DNA from: Oscillospiraceae bacterium
GTDB taxonomy: Bacteria > Bacillota > Clostridia > Oscillospirales > WRJC01
Assembly: GCA_009780985.1 (NCBI GenBank)
Contig: WQYZ01000019.1
Location: 1 to 39,208 of the forward strand
Length of the DNA: 39,208 bases
Direction: 5' to 3'
Positions within the stretch are counted from its first letter, which is position 1. Each line of letters opens with the position of its first letter. Positions 1 through 9,703 of the stretch are shown here, in pieces. The translations under genes were made by a program, and so were the position numbers. The notes under the pieces were generated by a model. It made no database searches, was not told the DNA's origin, and saw only the letters and a list, made by a program, of their open reading frames with translations.

Positions 1-181
1 ATAATTCGTCTGCATCTTTTATGATATATATAATATCAGGGTTATTTTTAAGTCCTTTACTCAATTTTATGTTTAGATATCTTATATTTGTTGCGATTTT
101 TATATCTTTTGTTTCTTTTACTTCTATTATCTCTTTCGGCAAAATGTTTGCCGCTAATTCGAATGATTTAACAGATAACAT
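1..181 (-). CDS. Unrecognised protein, N-terminal 60 residues only (cut by left edge)
   Basis: A minus-strand reading frame begins with ATG at 181 and stays open for 60 codons to the window edge. It is preceded by a GGGAG ribosome binding site with about nine bases of spacing, and farther up by a good promoter at 258-286. The visible protein starts MLSVKSFELAANILPKEI and is rich in Ile, Lys and Asn, with no signal peptide or membrane segment. I do not recognise the family. The promoter, ribosome binding site and open frame together make it more credible than the overlapping plus-strand frame at 21-206. Confidence 0.6.
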   Translation of the reverse strand, partial: MLSVKSFELAANILPKEIIEVKETKDIKIATNIRYLNIKLSKGLKNNPDIIYIIKDADEL

Positions 182-257
182 TTTCTCTATCTCCCGTATC
201 CCATAATTTCCCTCTTTTTTGGACTTATACAAATACCCCTAAAACTATCTTGTTTAT

Positions 258-286
258 ATTTTATCACAAAATCAATTTGTTTACAA
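258..286 (-). promoter_or_regulatory. Sigma-A promoter for the left-edge gene
   Basis: On the minus strand TTGTAA (281-286) and TAAAAT (258-263) are separated by 17 bases, with a TG-A extended -10 just upstream of the -10 box. Transcription would begin near 252, giving a leader of about 70 nt before the ATG at 181. Confidence 0.6.
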
Positions 287-351
287 GAATAAAGTTGTTA
301 AAAAATAAATAATTTCCTTTCAAAATATTTTTATAAAATAATATAAAACAA

Positions 352-397
352 AAAACCGCTGAAATTCACGATTTTCAATCATCTCAGCAGTTTTTTT
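352..397 (-). terminator. Intrinsic terminator after the GHL10-amidase gene
   Basis: In the minus-strand transcript CTGCUGA pairs with UCAGCGG (one G-U pair) around a weaker inner GAUU/AAUC stem, followed by a run of U. The other strand also has a T-run, so it may work in both directions. It closes the 7463-411 gene group. Confidence 0.65.
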
Positions 398-410
398 ACT
401 TCATTTGGAT

Positions 411-3400
411 TTATTTAACAAATTTAGCCTGATTGTCAATCCATGCGATAACACCGTTTGCAATGCCGTCGGCAGAACGTTGAATTGTCACAGGGGCGCA
501 GGCAGTTTCATACTCGTCGGGATTTGTAATGAATGACATTTCTATCAATGCCGCGGGAAACTTGTGATTTCTCAGCATTGCCAGCATCTGATACTGGACT
601 TTTCTCTCAACCCTGTTTAGTTCGGTAGATATTGAGTCTGAAACAGATTTTGCCAGCAGTCTCCCTGAATCGTTGCAGTATAATCCCAAAAGCCCTCTTG
701 TCAGCGAATTATCAGTCGTATCGCCAAGCGAATTGTGATGAATCGATATGCACAAATCAGGATCTACCTTGTTTAACGTGTCCATCCGGCTGTAGATATC
801 TACGGTTACGTCTGTATCTCTTATCATTACCACATTTGCCCCAAGAGCGGTTAATTCAGTCTGCACCGCAAGTGCGATCTCAAGATTCAAATCTTTCTCG
901 TTTTTGCCTTTTGTCCCCAAAAAGCCTAAGGCTCCCGGGTCGTTTCCGCCATGCCCCGCATCTACTATTATAGTCAATCCGTTGAGCGGTTTGTCGCCCC
1001 CTATTACTTTCATCGGATTTTTTACTTTTATAAATATAGAGCCATTATCATATACTACTTCAAACCCGTAGAAATTATCAGCGTCTATCAGATTGAACGA
1101 GTATGTCACGCTCTGTCGGTCTTTGTTCTGGCTGACAGAGACGCTCTTAAATATAGGATTATCTATGATGTCTAATGTCCCGCCGCCGTCCGGCGTATTA
1201 TATAGTGTTATATTAAACACGCCGTCCTTGCATTTTGCGTCAACCGGCACATTTTCCGTCACCCCGAACTTTATATCTGTGGTTTTGCCGTTGTTTGCCA
1301 TAGAAGCCGATGAGATTTTATTTACCGCAAGTTTCATATCGGGTTTCAAAACAACATCGGAAGCCGCGACATATCCGCCGAAACTCAGATGATAATAACC
1401 GTCTTTGAACCCAACGATATTATCTCTCATTCCGACAGACGCAGGCAGATAATCGTCGTAGAAACTCGAATCCGGAGCTATTTTTATATACGCGTAATCG
1501 TTTACGACTTCGCACGGCGTATATGCCGTATTGTTTATAAGTTTAACGTTTATTCCCGTTGCTGAAGCAGTCTCTTTATTCCGCGTCGCAGTGAAAACTA
1601 TACCGCCCAAATCTATCATGTGACCGCTCGGCTGCGTTGCCGGCAGGGTTATTGTGCCTGAATACACTTCCGTCATATATTTGCCCTCGTCGGGCGGATC
1701 TGTCAGAGCTGTAAGAGTTACCGTCGCTCCTCCGAGTTTCGCCGTAACTGTGCTTTTCGACGGCGCCTGTACCCTGACTTGAATTTTGTCTCCCGGAACT
1801 GTTATTATGTCATTGGTCGGCGAAATAATATCTATTTTATATGAACTCATCTGCGGATAAACATACGGCTTCGACACCGTTGATGTTTTTCCCTGATTTA
1901 TAACATGGGTAGTATTTACTCCGTTCTCCGTGAATACCAAATTGTTTTTTCCGGCGTTGAGCGAAACATAAACAGAGAAGAATCCGCTTTTAGTTCTCGT
2001 GACTTTCTGGTTGTTGTAATATACTGGGTAAGCCGGATCCGATCCTCCCATTATATTTACCGAACTCTCCATGAAAGTCGATCCGTTCGCCGGACGTCCG
2101 ATTATAACTCCGCTCCCGGTTGAAACGAGTTTCGGTTCAGGTCGCGGCTGCGCGAACAGCTTCGCCAAATTGTCTTTGACGTTATACGAGTTTGCGGCGA
2201 TGTCTTTGTATCCGTAGAAAACGCTGCCCTTGACGCCCATATAATCGCGCGCGTACTCGACCTGCCGCGGGATTTCAAGCTCGCTCTTGAAATCCGTTGT
2301 TAGTTTATATGCCGCGTGTCCTATATACAAATCGACGCCTGTTCCGTCGACAAGAGCGCTCCACCATCTGACGAGAACGTCGTAGGATGCGGCTTTATTG
2401 CCGAACGCCCAATATATCTCCGGGCATATATAATCGACGTAACCGCCCTGAACCCACGCCGTCGCATCGCAGTATATTGACGAATATGCCTCTAATCCAG
2501 CCGTAGCGGAACCTGTCGGATTCGCCGCCGATTTATTTTGCCATATGCCGAACGGACTGATGCCGAACCGCACATTCGGATTTGCTTTCTTTATCGCCGT
2601 ATATACGCCTTTGACCAATCCGTTTACGCTCGCGCGCCTGAAATCGCCCACAGTCGCATAAGCCGACCCGTATTTTTTATAAGCCGCCGAATCGTCGAAC
2701 GTTGCCTGCGCGGTCTTGCCGTCAGCCGTTGTCTGATTCACCGGGTATGGGTAAAAATAATCGTCGAAAACTATGCCGTCAACGTCATATTTTTTCACTA
2801 TCTCCGTAACTCCGTCCGTAACAAGCTGCTGCACCTGCGGAAGCCCGGGGTTATAGTACATTCTGCCGTCGGCGTATTTCACAACCCAATCCGGGTGCAT
2901 TCTCGCGGGATTGTTCGGAGAAAGAGCGTTCAAATCCTGCTGGGGATTGTCTGCGGTGCCGTTTGTTATTCTGTATGGGTTTACCCACGCGTGAAGCTCA
3001 ATGCCGTTCGCATGAGCGATCTGAATTATGTATTTAAGAGGGTCAAATCCGCCGATAAGCCATGCTCCCTGTTTTCCCGCAAGATATTTCGACACGGGAA
3101 ATATTCCCGAATTGTAAAGCGCGTCGCTTTCGGGTCTCACCTGAAAAAATATGGCGTTGAGATTGGCCTCTTTGCAGGTTTTGACGATATTATCAAGCTC
3201 CGCTTTTTGCTGGTCTACCGAAAGTCCCGGTTTAGACGGGAAATTTACGTTATTTACGCTGGCAATCCATACTCCCCTGAGCTCGTTATCACCGATTTTA
3301 TATGATGGTGCCTGCGCGGTTGAATTCGCAGAAGTTATATCCACCGCGCTTACGGTATTTATATTGGAATTTATGCCCGACAGATTCGGTATAATCCCCA

Positions 3401-3452
3401 TAAATAATATTAACACTGATAATAAAATCCCCTTAAATTTTTTATGCCTCAT
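411..3452 (-). CDS. Secreted GHL10-type glycoside hydrolase fused to N-acetylmuramoyl-L-alanine amidase
   Basis: A 1013-residue exported protein. A signal peptide covers about residues 1-36 (basic start, hydrophobic core, cleavage near TVSA). Residues of about 55-430 match the GHL10/DUF187 TIM-barrel family, seen in LRGVWIASVNNVNFPSK, HAWVNPYRITN, DGIVFDDYFYP and YICPEIYWAFG. A beta-rich linker follows. The last 200 residues are an Amidase_3 zinc amidase with VDAGHGGNDPGA (His ligand), KNEKDLN (Glu ligand), SIHHN (His ligand) and ALIEMSF (catalytic Glu). The amidase would cut the bond between MurNAc and L-Ala in peptidoglycan; the GHL10 substrate is not settled but is likely a wall glycan. 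The ATG at 3452 follows AGAGGAGG with nine bases of spacing. It is the last gene of the 7463-411 group. Confidence 0.88.
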   Translation of the reverse strand: MRHKKFKGILLSVLILFMGIIPNLSGINSNINTVSAVDITSANSTAQAPSYKIGDNELRGVWIASVNNVNFPSKPGLSVDQQKAELDNIVKTCKEANLNAIFFQVRPESDALYNSGIFPVSKYLAGKQGAWLIGGFDPLKYIIQIAHANGIELHAWVNPYRITNGTADNPQQDLNALSPNNPARMHPDWVVKYADGRMYYNPGLPQVQQLVTDGVTEIVKKYDVDGIVFDDYFYPYPVNQTTADGKTAQATFDDSAAYKKYGSAYATVGDFRRASVNGLVKGVYTAIKKANPNVRFGISPFGIWQNKSAANPTGSATAGLEAYSSIYCDATAWVQGGYVDYICPEIYWAFGNKAASYDVLVRWWSALVDGTGVDLYIGHAAYKLTTDFKSELEIPRQVEYARDYMGVKGSVFYGYKDIAANSYNVKDNLAKLFAQPRPEPKLVSTGSGVIIGRPANGSTFMESSVNIMGGSDPAYPVYYNNQKVTRTKSGFFSVYVSLNAGKNNLVFTENGVNTTHVINQGKTSTVSKPYVYPQMSSYKIDIISPTNDIITVPGDKIQVRVQAPSKSTVTAKLGGATVTLTALTDPPDEGKYMTEVYSGTITLPATQPSGHMIDLGGIVFTATRNKETASATGINVKLINNTAYTPCEVVNDYAYIKIAPDSSFYDDYLPASVGMRDNIVGFKDGYYHLSFGGYVAASDVVLKPDMKLAVNKISSASMANNGKTTDIKFGVTENVPVDAKCKDGVFNITLYNTPDGGGTLDIIDNPIFKSVSVSQNKDRQSVTYSFNLIDADNFYGFEVVYDNGSIFIKVKNPMKVIGGDKPLNGLTIIVDAGHGGNDPGALGFLGTKGKNEKDLNLEIALAVQTELTALGANVVMIRDTDVTVDIYSRMDTLNKVDPDLCISIHHNSLGDTTDNSLTRGLLGLYCNDSGRLLAKSVSDSISTELNRVERKVQYQMLAMLRNHKFPAALIEMSFITNPDEYETACAPVTIQRSADGIANGVIAWIDNQAKFVK

Positions 3453-3520
3453 CTTAATAAATCCTCCTCTTGTTTAACTCTTTTTAACTTCTTTTTTGTG
3501 TTTTTAGTTTTTAATACCAA

Positions 3521-6109
3521 TCATGGATTTGATTTGTGCAAAAAGTCCCACAGCCTGTTGAGCGTCACAATGCTCTGCTCGTGCGTGTACGGCGTTTTCG
3601 GCGAAAATACCAACAAACTTGTGCTCGTGCCGTTCATCACTCCAGCCGAATATATCATGTTGATTGAATCTACAGCGTAACTCGATATATCGCCAGCGTC
3701 ACTCCATGTAACAACCTTACCGTCAACAGTCACACCTATTACGTCGAGCGTGCGTTTGAGCATCGCCGCCGCCTGCTCGCGCGTCAGCGTACTGTCGGGG
3801 CTGAACAGATTTTTCGCCGCGTCCGTGCCGTTCGTGATACCCAGCGCGGCAGCCGCGCCGATTGCGGGGTCTGTCGTATCTGCGAACGTTTTCGCCTGCA
3901 GACTGCGGTCTGTCAAGACGTCAGCGACGGGTTTGCCGTAATATTTTTCTACGAGGTTGACGGCGGCTCTGCAGAATTCCGCGCGAGTTGTGTTAGCTTG
4001 GAAGTTAGTGAGCAGGTCAGGTGTTGCGATACCGCGCATTACTGCGGACTTTGTGTCTGTGAGTGCCCATGCAGACAGCCCTGCGGTAGTGAGTGCGTCT
4101 GTCAGCGTTGCGTCGTTGACTACGACATCCGGCTTGATTTCCGTTGTCCGCTTGCCGTTTTGCGTGACGAATAATTGTGTTGTGTCGTCTTTGCTCAGGG
4201 CTGTATCGAATGTTTCGCCTTTTGTGAGCGGAATGTTTGCAAATGCCGCCGCATTTCCTATACTGTCGCCGTCAACATCATACGAAATTACGTTCATTGT
4301 TCCGTCATCTGTCGCTTCCAATTGAATCTGAAAATCGAATAATTTGTCTTTCGGAATCGACACATATTTTGCGTCGCCGTCGGCATATGCCGTAAGCCCG
4401 TCGATTTCTACACCATCTTCATCGCCTGTGCTGACTGTCGCAAGAAGTGTGCCTTTCGCATCAAGTATTTGCACATCTACTGGGCAATTAATCTGAATAA
4501 ATGAACCATCCGGATTCATATAAGTGTATTTTGAGTCGTCATATGTTTTTGTCACGGTTATTTTATCACTTTTTTGCCATCCAGTTTCTTTAAATGACGA
4601 AGATATACTTGTGCCTCCTCTGCTTGCGACAAAATCATTTGGATAAGATAAGTTAGCTTCTATTATGCTGTTATAACTGGTGCCTTCCTTATCTATATAT
4701 CTTTCGAATTCTCTTGGATCAACTGTAAAGTTAAGTTTAATTTCACCATTCGCCGGAATCCAAGGAACATAAAAATAATCTTTGCTATACTTTACTATAT
4801 CTTCTATTGTTATTTCATGTTTTCCGTCAGGAGTGGAAAAGTTTTCACCTAAATTTATTGTGAGAATAGTGTTCTCGCCGGTAATTATTTTATTAGTATT
4901 GTTTTTTACAGTTACGGTCAAAATTATCGGATTAGGATCAGTAGTTAGTTCAACATATTTAACCGGACCTCCAAATCTAAAAAAATCAACTGCTTGTGCT
5001 CGTGCATAATCAAAAATAAATGAGACCAGACTTTGAGACCAATTTATAAGAAGTTCTTTGTTTTTGATACCGGTGATAGTATTCCCGGAAAAATCCAACG
5101 CATCCACTAAATTATCCCATGAGGGTATGCTCAAACCTGTAATTCCAATTGTTTTTCCCACAGATTTAATATTATATCCATTCATTTCTAATTTAATTTC
5201 AAGCGGTTTTACCCAATCCGCATAAAAAACTAATAATGGGTTTTTTCCGTTCTGCGTATTCTTAATTTCGTTTAACGGGTCTGAACTTGATCCATCCCAA
5301 CTTACAATTTCGCTCCCTTTTTTATACGACCATCCGTCAAATACATAACTATTATCAGGGTGTACAGGGTCTTGTCCGGTTTCTTGCTGTTTTAGAATAT
5401 CATTATTAATGTTATTTACCGGAATTGCTTTAGGTACCGTATATCCTCTGACTTCTGTATAAATTCCCGGCGCATATAAATATCCATCGGGTGCAGTTGA
5501 AGAATTATAATCCATGTCGTAATTGTTTTCAGCGAATATAAAAGCAACTGTACTCTCAAATTCTACTATAACACGCGACAAATCTGTCGGCATAAGAGTA
5601 TTCAAACCTCGGAATGGTTCGAGATATGCAACAGACTGATCGAATGGCGTTTTCCATGAATTTGGTTCGTTTGTTACAGGGTCCCATATATAACCGCTGT
5701 AATCTGTATACTGAAATTCATCATCTTTTATGTTAGGGTCTGGTTCATGCATAGTTCCTATCACTTGTCCATTAAAATCCCAAACCCAATCGCGAGTCCA
5801 GCCGTTGCCGGAAAGTTTCGCTCCAGTCCAGCCACCCCAGCCAAGCGACATAATATAATTTTGCTCCGCAACCGTTTCAAAACATACTAAATGACCGCCA
5901 TAGGCATCACAAAAAGTTTTTGCGTCATTCCATGTAACCCAATTATCAAAATAAAGATAAGTATGTCCGTTATAATATGCTCCGTCCATCGGTAAAAGTA
6001 TTTTTTGATTATTATCTGCCGCATTTACTGTAACAGTTGACGGTATACCGTATAAAAGCCCTACTGTGAGGCATAATGTTAAAAACAGTGAAATGATTTT
6101 TTTATTCAT
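3521..6109 (-). CDS. S-layer-anchored protein with C-type-lectin-like domain and SLH repeats
   Basis: An 862-residue secreted surface protein. Residues 1-30 form a signal peptide (cleavage near TVNA). Residues of about 35-190 resemble a C-type lectin-like fold (NGHTYLYFDNWVTWNDAKTFC, GGHLVCFETVAEQNYI, GGWTGAKLSGNGWTRDWVW, then VAYLEPF and VIVEFE). Around residue 255-300 a YVFDGWSYKKG...LLVFYADW stretch looks like an InlB/Listeria-Bacteroides beta-grasp repeat. The middle is beta-rich and undefined. The last 170 residues carry about three SLH units (TRAEFCRAAVNLVEKYYG, LTREQAAAMLKRTLDVIG, THEQSIVTLNRLWDFL), which normally bind pyruvylated secondary wall polymer. A role in binding glycans outside the cell is inferred. 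It sits 68 bases upstream of the GHL10-amidase gene. Confidence 0.85.
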   Translation of the reverse strand: MNKKIISLFLTLCLTVGLLYGIPSTVTVNAADNNQKILLPMDGAYYNGHTYLYFDNWVTWNDAKTFCDAYGGHLVCFETVAEQNYIMSLGWGGWTGAKLSGNGWTRDWVWDFNGQVIGTMHEPDPNIKDDEFQYTDYSGYIWDPVTNEPNSWKTPFDQSVAYLEPFRGLNTLMPTDLSRVIVEFESTVAFIFAENNYDMDYNSSTAPDGYLYAPGIYTEVRGYTVPKAIPVNNINNDILKQQETGQDPVHPDNSYVFDGWSYKKGSEIVSWDGSSSDPLNEIKNTQNGKNPLLVFYADWVKPLEIKLEMNGYNIKSVGKTIGITGLSIPSWDNLVDALDFSGNTITGIKNKELLINWSQSLVSFIFDYARAQAVDFFRFGGPVKYVELTTDPNPIILTVTVKNNTNKIITGENTILTINLGENFSTPDGKHEITIEDIVKYSKDYFYVPWIPANGEIKLNFTVDPREFERYIDKEGTSYNSIIEANLSYPNDFVASRGGTSISSSFKETGWQKSDKITVTKTYDDSKYTYMNPDGSFIQINCPVDVQILDAKGTLLATVSTGDEDGVEIDGLTAYADGDAKYVSIPKDKLFDFQIQLEATDDGTMNVISYDVDGDSIGNAAAFANIPLTKGETFDTALSKDDTTQLFVTQNGKRTTEIKPDVVVNDATLTDALTTAGLSAWALTDTKSAVMRGIATPDLLTNFQANTTRAEFCRAAVNLVEKYYGKPVADVLTDRSLQAKTFADTTDPAIGAAAALGITNGTDAAKNLFSPDSTLTREQAAAMLKRTLDVIGVTVDGKVVTWSDAGDISSYAVDSINMIYSAGVMNGTSTSLLVFSPKTPYTHEQSIVTLNRLWDFLHKSNP

Positions 6110-6155
6110 ATTATTTATTTTCCTTTATCTGTTCAATATATTTACATTTTTAGTT

Positions 6156-7463
6156 TCAGTAAATATTGTCCGTGTTGACAAGTTCCCATACCGATATTCC
6201 CGCTTCTCGCAGAGCCTGTTTCTGACTTGTTATCACATCGTCGCTGGACGCCTGTATCATAGGTCTGAACCCTACGCTGTTTATCAGATCTTTAAAATGG
6301 TCGCAGAGCGCTTTGACTGTATCATACGGACTGCTTGCGGGATTTGATATATTGAGCGCGCCGGACGGAAAATCAGACGGAGCGAAACTTGTTGTGAAAA
6401 AATTACACCGGGTGATCAAATCGTCGGGATTGACCCCCATCGTATCGTTAGGCATATATAAAAAATCGTTGACCTGTATGTTCAAGCCTAATTTTACTTT
6501 CGGCGCGATATCGTCTATTGTGCTTCTTATATCCATTATAAAATTCCTGACTATATCGGTTTTGCTCACCCCGTTGTCGTCGTATTCAAGCGCCGCGGGG
6601 TTTTGTACGTTTGGCAGATAAAAATAACTTAAAATTATTTCGTCAAATCCGAGTTTTATACTTTCGCTTACTAAATCTTTAATGTATTTTCTCGCGCCGT
6701 CAGAATATATATTCAGCCATGCGCTTCCGCTTCCGTCCGTCCAGTGCATACCGGTCGCAGCCTCTTTGAGAGGGTAATTCGCGAAAGTAGTCGCCGCTAA
6801 ATCATCCTTGAAACATGCGATATTGCCAGAAATATATAAACCGTTATTATGAAGCATAGCGATTATATCCTGTATATTCAGGCTTATTTCATTTTCGCTT
6901 CCGACAACTGTGTCAAACTGCCCGTTTATATGAAACGGAATAATTCCGCTGTCTTTCTTTATATCAATATTTACGGCGTTTATTCCTTCTGATTTTATGC
7001 GGTCGATAAAATTTTGAAGACTGTCTAAACTGTCCAATTTCTGAATATCGAGATAGACTCCGTTGAATCTTCCGTATATATCCGGAATATTGTCTGCCGC
7101 CAGCGGCATCGACTTTGCCGCGGCGGAAATGCCGGAAGGATTTGTTGAGGCGTCTTCCGAAGTCCAAATCTGCGTCGGAGGTATAACAGCATTTTCTGAC
7201 GCGTCTGTCTGCGTCGTATTATTATCGTCGCCGACAACGCTGTTTTTCAGAAAAATTCCTATAAAAATAAATATTGTGACGCCGACCATAAATATTAAAA
7301 CAACCGTAATAGCTCTTATATAACTGTTTATTTGCCGTTTTTTCGATTTATCAAAAAAACTGTTGGGGCTGTTGTCTTTTGATTTTTTATTGATGCGCGA
7401 TTTATAATAAGACGTGTTCCTGTTGTTGCCCCTGTTATTACCCGTCCCGTTTTTCTTTTGCAC
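6156..7463 (-). CDS. Membrane-anchored DUF4015/GHL13 putative glycoside hydrolase
   Basis: A 435-residue protein. It has a basic, Asn-rich cytoplasmic tail of about 49 residues, one membrane segment at about 50-72, a low-complexity linker, and a TIM-barrel-like domain from about 125 to the end. Family-like sequences are FNGVYLDIQKLDSLD, GINAVNIDIKKDSG, NNGLYISGNIACFKDD, SAWLNIYSDGARKYI and FDEIILSYFYLPN, matching the DUF4015 (GHL13) putative glycoside hydrolases, whose substrates are unknown. The start is GTG at 7463; no ATG lies nearby in frame, and AAGGGG lies about 13 bases upstream. It is first of three same-strand envelope genes with short gaps (46 and 68 bases), so an operon is likely. 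Confidence 0.8.
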   Translation of the reverse strand: MQKKNGTGNNRGNNRNTSYYKSRINKKSKDNSPNSFFDKSKKRQINSYIRAITVVLIFMVGVTIFIFIGIFLKNSVVGDDNNTTQTDASENAVIPPTQIWTSEDASTNPSGISAAAKSMPLAADNIPDIYGRFNGVYLDIQKLDSLDSLQNFIDRIKSEGINAVNIDIKKDSGIIPFHINGQFDTVVGSENEISLNIQDIIAMLHNNGLYISGNIACFKDDLAATTFANYPLKEAATGMHWTDGSGSAWLNIYSDGARKYIKDLVSESIKLGFDEIILSYFYLPNVQNPAALEYDDNGVSKTDIVRNFIMDIRSTIDDIAPKVKLGLNIQVNDFLYMPNDTMGVNPDDLITRCNFFTTSFAPSDFPSGALNISNPASSPYDTVKALCDHFKDLINSVGFRPMIQASSDDVITSQKQALREAGISVWELVNTDNIY

Positions 7464-7529
7464 CTGCCGTGTATCCCCTTTTATTTTTTACTTTTATTTA
7501 TATTTAAACAGATTTAGTTAAATTTGCTC

Positions 7530-7557
7530 TTGAAAAAATTTTTGTTTCGTGTATAAT
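7530..7557 (+). promoter_or_regulatory. Sigma-A promoter for the RACo-like gene
   Basis: TTGAAA (7530-7535) and TATAAT (7552-7557) are separated by 16 bases. Transcription would begin near 7564, leaving an unusually long, very AT-rich leader of about 150 nt before the ATG at 7713, in which I see no clear hairpin or riboswitch. Confidence 0.6.
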
Positions 7558-7712
7558 AGTTATATATTATATAATAACTTATTATCGGACATATTTCAAC
7601 AAAAAATTTAAAAGTTTATTTAATATTTTAAATATATTAATTAAATTAAAGATTTTTTTAGAATTTATAATAATTTATTAATAACGATATTAATTTCGGA
7701 GGAATTTATTTA

Positions 7713-9587
7713 ATGGCAAATAAAATTATTTTTTCATGCGGCGGTTTTAATCAAACTTTAGATTTCGATGGGAAGCATACAATATTTGAACTGCTGTCAA
7801 AACTTTCTGAAAGCGGAGGAATCAAAACACATTTTCCATGCGGCGGAAAAGGCACCTGTAAAAAATGTAAAGTAACCGTAAAAAGCGGATTGGAAAACAT
7901 TTCCGCATTATGCGATACGGAGAAACAATTTTTATCATCAGACGAAATAGAAAAAAATATACGGTTTGCCTGCATGTGCGAAGTTTTCGGAGACGCTGCG
8001 ATAGAGTTGAAGCAGGAACAAATACTGCATAAAAATAAAATGCAGATTCAAACAGAGGGATTAAAATCAAAGAATATGATTCCCGACAGATTAAAAAAAG
8101 TTACGATTCAGCTCGAAAAATCTACCCTTGAAAATCCTGTCCCCGACGATAAAAATCTTAAAAACGCTCTGGAAGTATCGTCTGTTTCTCTTGATATTAT
8201 CCAAAAACTGACGGCATTGAAAGATAATGAAATTGATGTTATAATAAACGCAGACAATATAATAGACATACATAATCCCGGCGAATGTGAAGATATTTAC
8301 GGCGCGGCGGTTGATATTGGCACGACGACTGTCGCCGTTTACCTGTATTCCATGACAAGCGGCGAGCTTGTCGGAATAGCTTCGGCGGAAAATCCTCAAA
8401 GAACATACGGAGCCGATGTTATCTCACGTATAAATTACATAATAGAAAATCAGAACGGTCTTAATATTTTACAGAATTCCATACTCTCGCTTATTTTAAA
8501 ACTTATAAACGATTTATGCGCTGACAATGACATACCGCAAAGAAATATATATAATCTTGTGTTTACAGGAAATACCGTAATGCAGCATATCACTGCCGGG
8601 CTTTCGCCGAAAAATATAGCGTTCACTCCGTTTACTGCAGCAACCTTGTTTGATTTTAATATTAAAATCAACGAATTTCTGCCTTTAAACAGCTTGAATA
8701 TCAGTATACCCGAAAATGCCGTTATTTATTTTCCGCCTGCTTTCGCGTCTTATGTCGGGGGAGATATTGCGGCGGGAATCATAGCTTCGGATACTGATTT
8801 ACAGGACAAAACGAGATTGTTTTTAGACATCGGCACAAACGGTGAAATAGGATTCGGAAACAAAAACGGTCTTGTTTTCTGCGCGACAGCCGCAGGTCCG
8901 GCATTTGAGGGCGCGCATATAAAATTCGGCATGACCGGAATAAAAGGCGCGATTAATAAAGTATACTTAAATAAAAGCGATGAAAACGAAAACAATAAAA
9001 ATAAAATAGTATATGAAACAATCGGCGGAGACGAACCGAAAGGCATTTGCGGTTCCGGAATAATCGACGCGGTCGCGTTGATGCTCGATATTGGGATTTT
9101 GGACGAAACCGGTCGTATCGTAGATGCGGACGAAGCGGAGGAAAACGGCGTTTTATCAGAATTTATTGAAAATTTGGACGAAATTGACAATGACAACGTC
9201 TTTATTATAGATAAAAAATATAACATTTATATAACTCAAAAAGATATACGCGAAATACAGCTCGCAAAAGCCGCAGTATGTGCGGGAATTATGACTCTCT
9301 TGCACCACAGGGAAAAAGCGCTGGCGGATATTGATGAAGTTATACTCGCGGGCGGTTTCGGCGCGCATATAGATAAAAGAAGCGCGTGCAGGATAGGGCT
9401 TATTCCCAAAGAACTCGAGGAAAAAATCATAATCGCAGGCAATACTGCGGGAATGGGAGCAGCAGCCGTTCTTTTGGACTCAGAGGCGCGGGAAAGGATA
9501 AGAAAACTGCCGGGAATTTCAAAATATATCGAGCTTTCGGGAGACAGTTTTTTAATGGACGAATACGTCGATAAAATGATGTTCTGA
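7713..9587 (+). CDS. RACo-type ferredoxin/ASKHA protein (corrinoid reductive activator, DUF4445 family)
   Basis: A 624-residue protein. The N-terminal 90 residues are a [2Fe-2S] ferredoxin with Cys43, Cys49, Cys52 and Cys87 (CX5CX2C then FACMC). An Asp/Glu/Asn-rich linker leads to an actin-like ATPase (ASKHA) core with phosphate motifs AVDIGTTTVAVYLY (about 197), VFTGNTVMQH, FLDIGTNGEIGF, GICGSGIIDAVALMLDIGIL and ILAGGFGAHIDKRSA. This architecture is that of RACo/RamA-like activators, which use ATP and a low-potential electron to return cob(II)amide to Co(I) in corrinoid methyltransferase systems. The start follows GGAGGAA with correct spacing. No corrinoid protein is adjacent; the only related gene seen is the URO-D-family protein at 34967, so its partner is unknown. 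Confidence 0.85.
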   Translation: MANKIIFSCGGFNQTLDFDGKHTIFELLSKLSESGGIKTHFPCGGKGTCKKCKVTVKSGLENISALCDTEKQFLSSDEIEKNIRFACMCEVFGDAAIELKQEQILHKNKMQIQTEGLKSKNMIPDRLKKVTIQLEKSTLENPVPDDKNLKNALEVSSVSLDIIQKLTALKDNEIDVIINADNIIDIHNPGECEDIYGAAVDIGTTTVAVYLYSMTSGELVGIASAENPQRTYGADVISRINYIIENQNGLNILQNSILSLILKLINDLCADNDIPQRNIYNLVFTGNTVMQHITAGLSPKNIAFTPFTAATLFDFNIKINEFLPLNSLNISIPENAVIYFPPAFASYVGGDIAAGIIASDTDLQDKTRLFLDIGTNGEIGFGNKNGLVFCATAAGPAFEGAHIKFGMTGIKGAINKVYLNKSDENENNKNKIVYETIGGDEPKGICGSGIIDAVALMLDIGILDETGRIVDADEAEENGVLSEFIENLDEIDNDNVFIIDKKYNIYITQKDIREIQLAKAAVCAGIMTLLHHREKALADIDEVILAGGFGAHIDKRSACRIGLIPKELEEKIIIAGNTAGMGAAAVLLDSEARERIRKLPGISKYIELSGDSFLMDEYVDKMMF

Positions 9588-9606
9588 AAAAAATAATTCA
9601 AAACTG

Positions 9607-9635
9607 TAGACAAATATTAAAAACCGTGATAAAAT
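9607..9635 (+). promoter_or_regulatory. Sigma-A promoter for the solute-binding lipoprotein
   Basis: TAGACA (9607-9612) and TAAAAT (9630-9635) are separated by 17 bases, with TGA forming an extended -10. It lies just after the RACo-like gene, so the lipoprotein probably has its own transcript with a leader of about 60 nt. Confidence 0.55.
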
Positions 9636-9703
9636 AAACTTGAAAAATATTTTTTATTATATTATATATTAATGATTTTAAGTAAAGAGAGGATTTAAAT
9701 CAC

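Noticed and set aside
21-206. 61-codon hydrophobic plus-strand frame
   Set aside because: It has no ribosome binding site, and the opposite strand has a better frame with promoter, site and start.
2538-3305. 255-codon plus-strand frame opposite the GHL10-amidase gene
   Set aside because: It is the antisense shadow of a well supported gene, is rich in Arg, Ile and His in a pattern matching the opposite strand, and has no ribosome binding site.
7565-7712. Riboswitch in the long leader of the RACo-like gene
   Set aside because: No cobalamin-type or other known riboswitch core or strong hairpin could be seen; it is nearly pure A/T.
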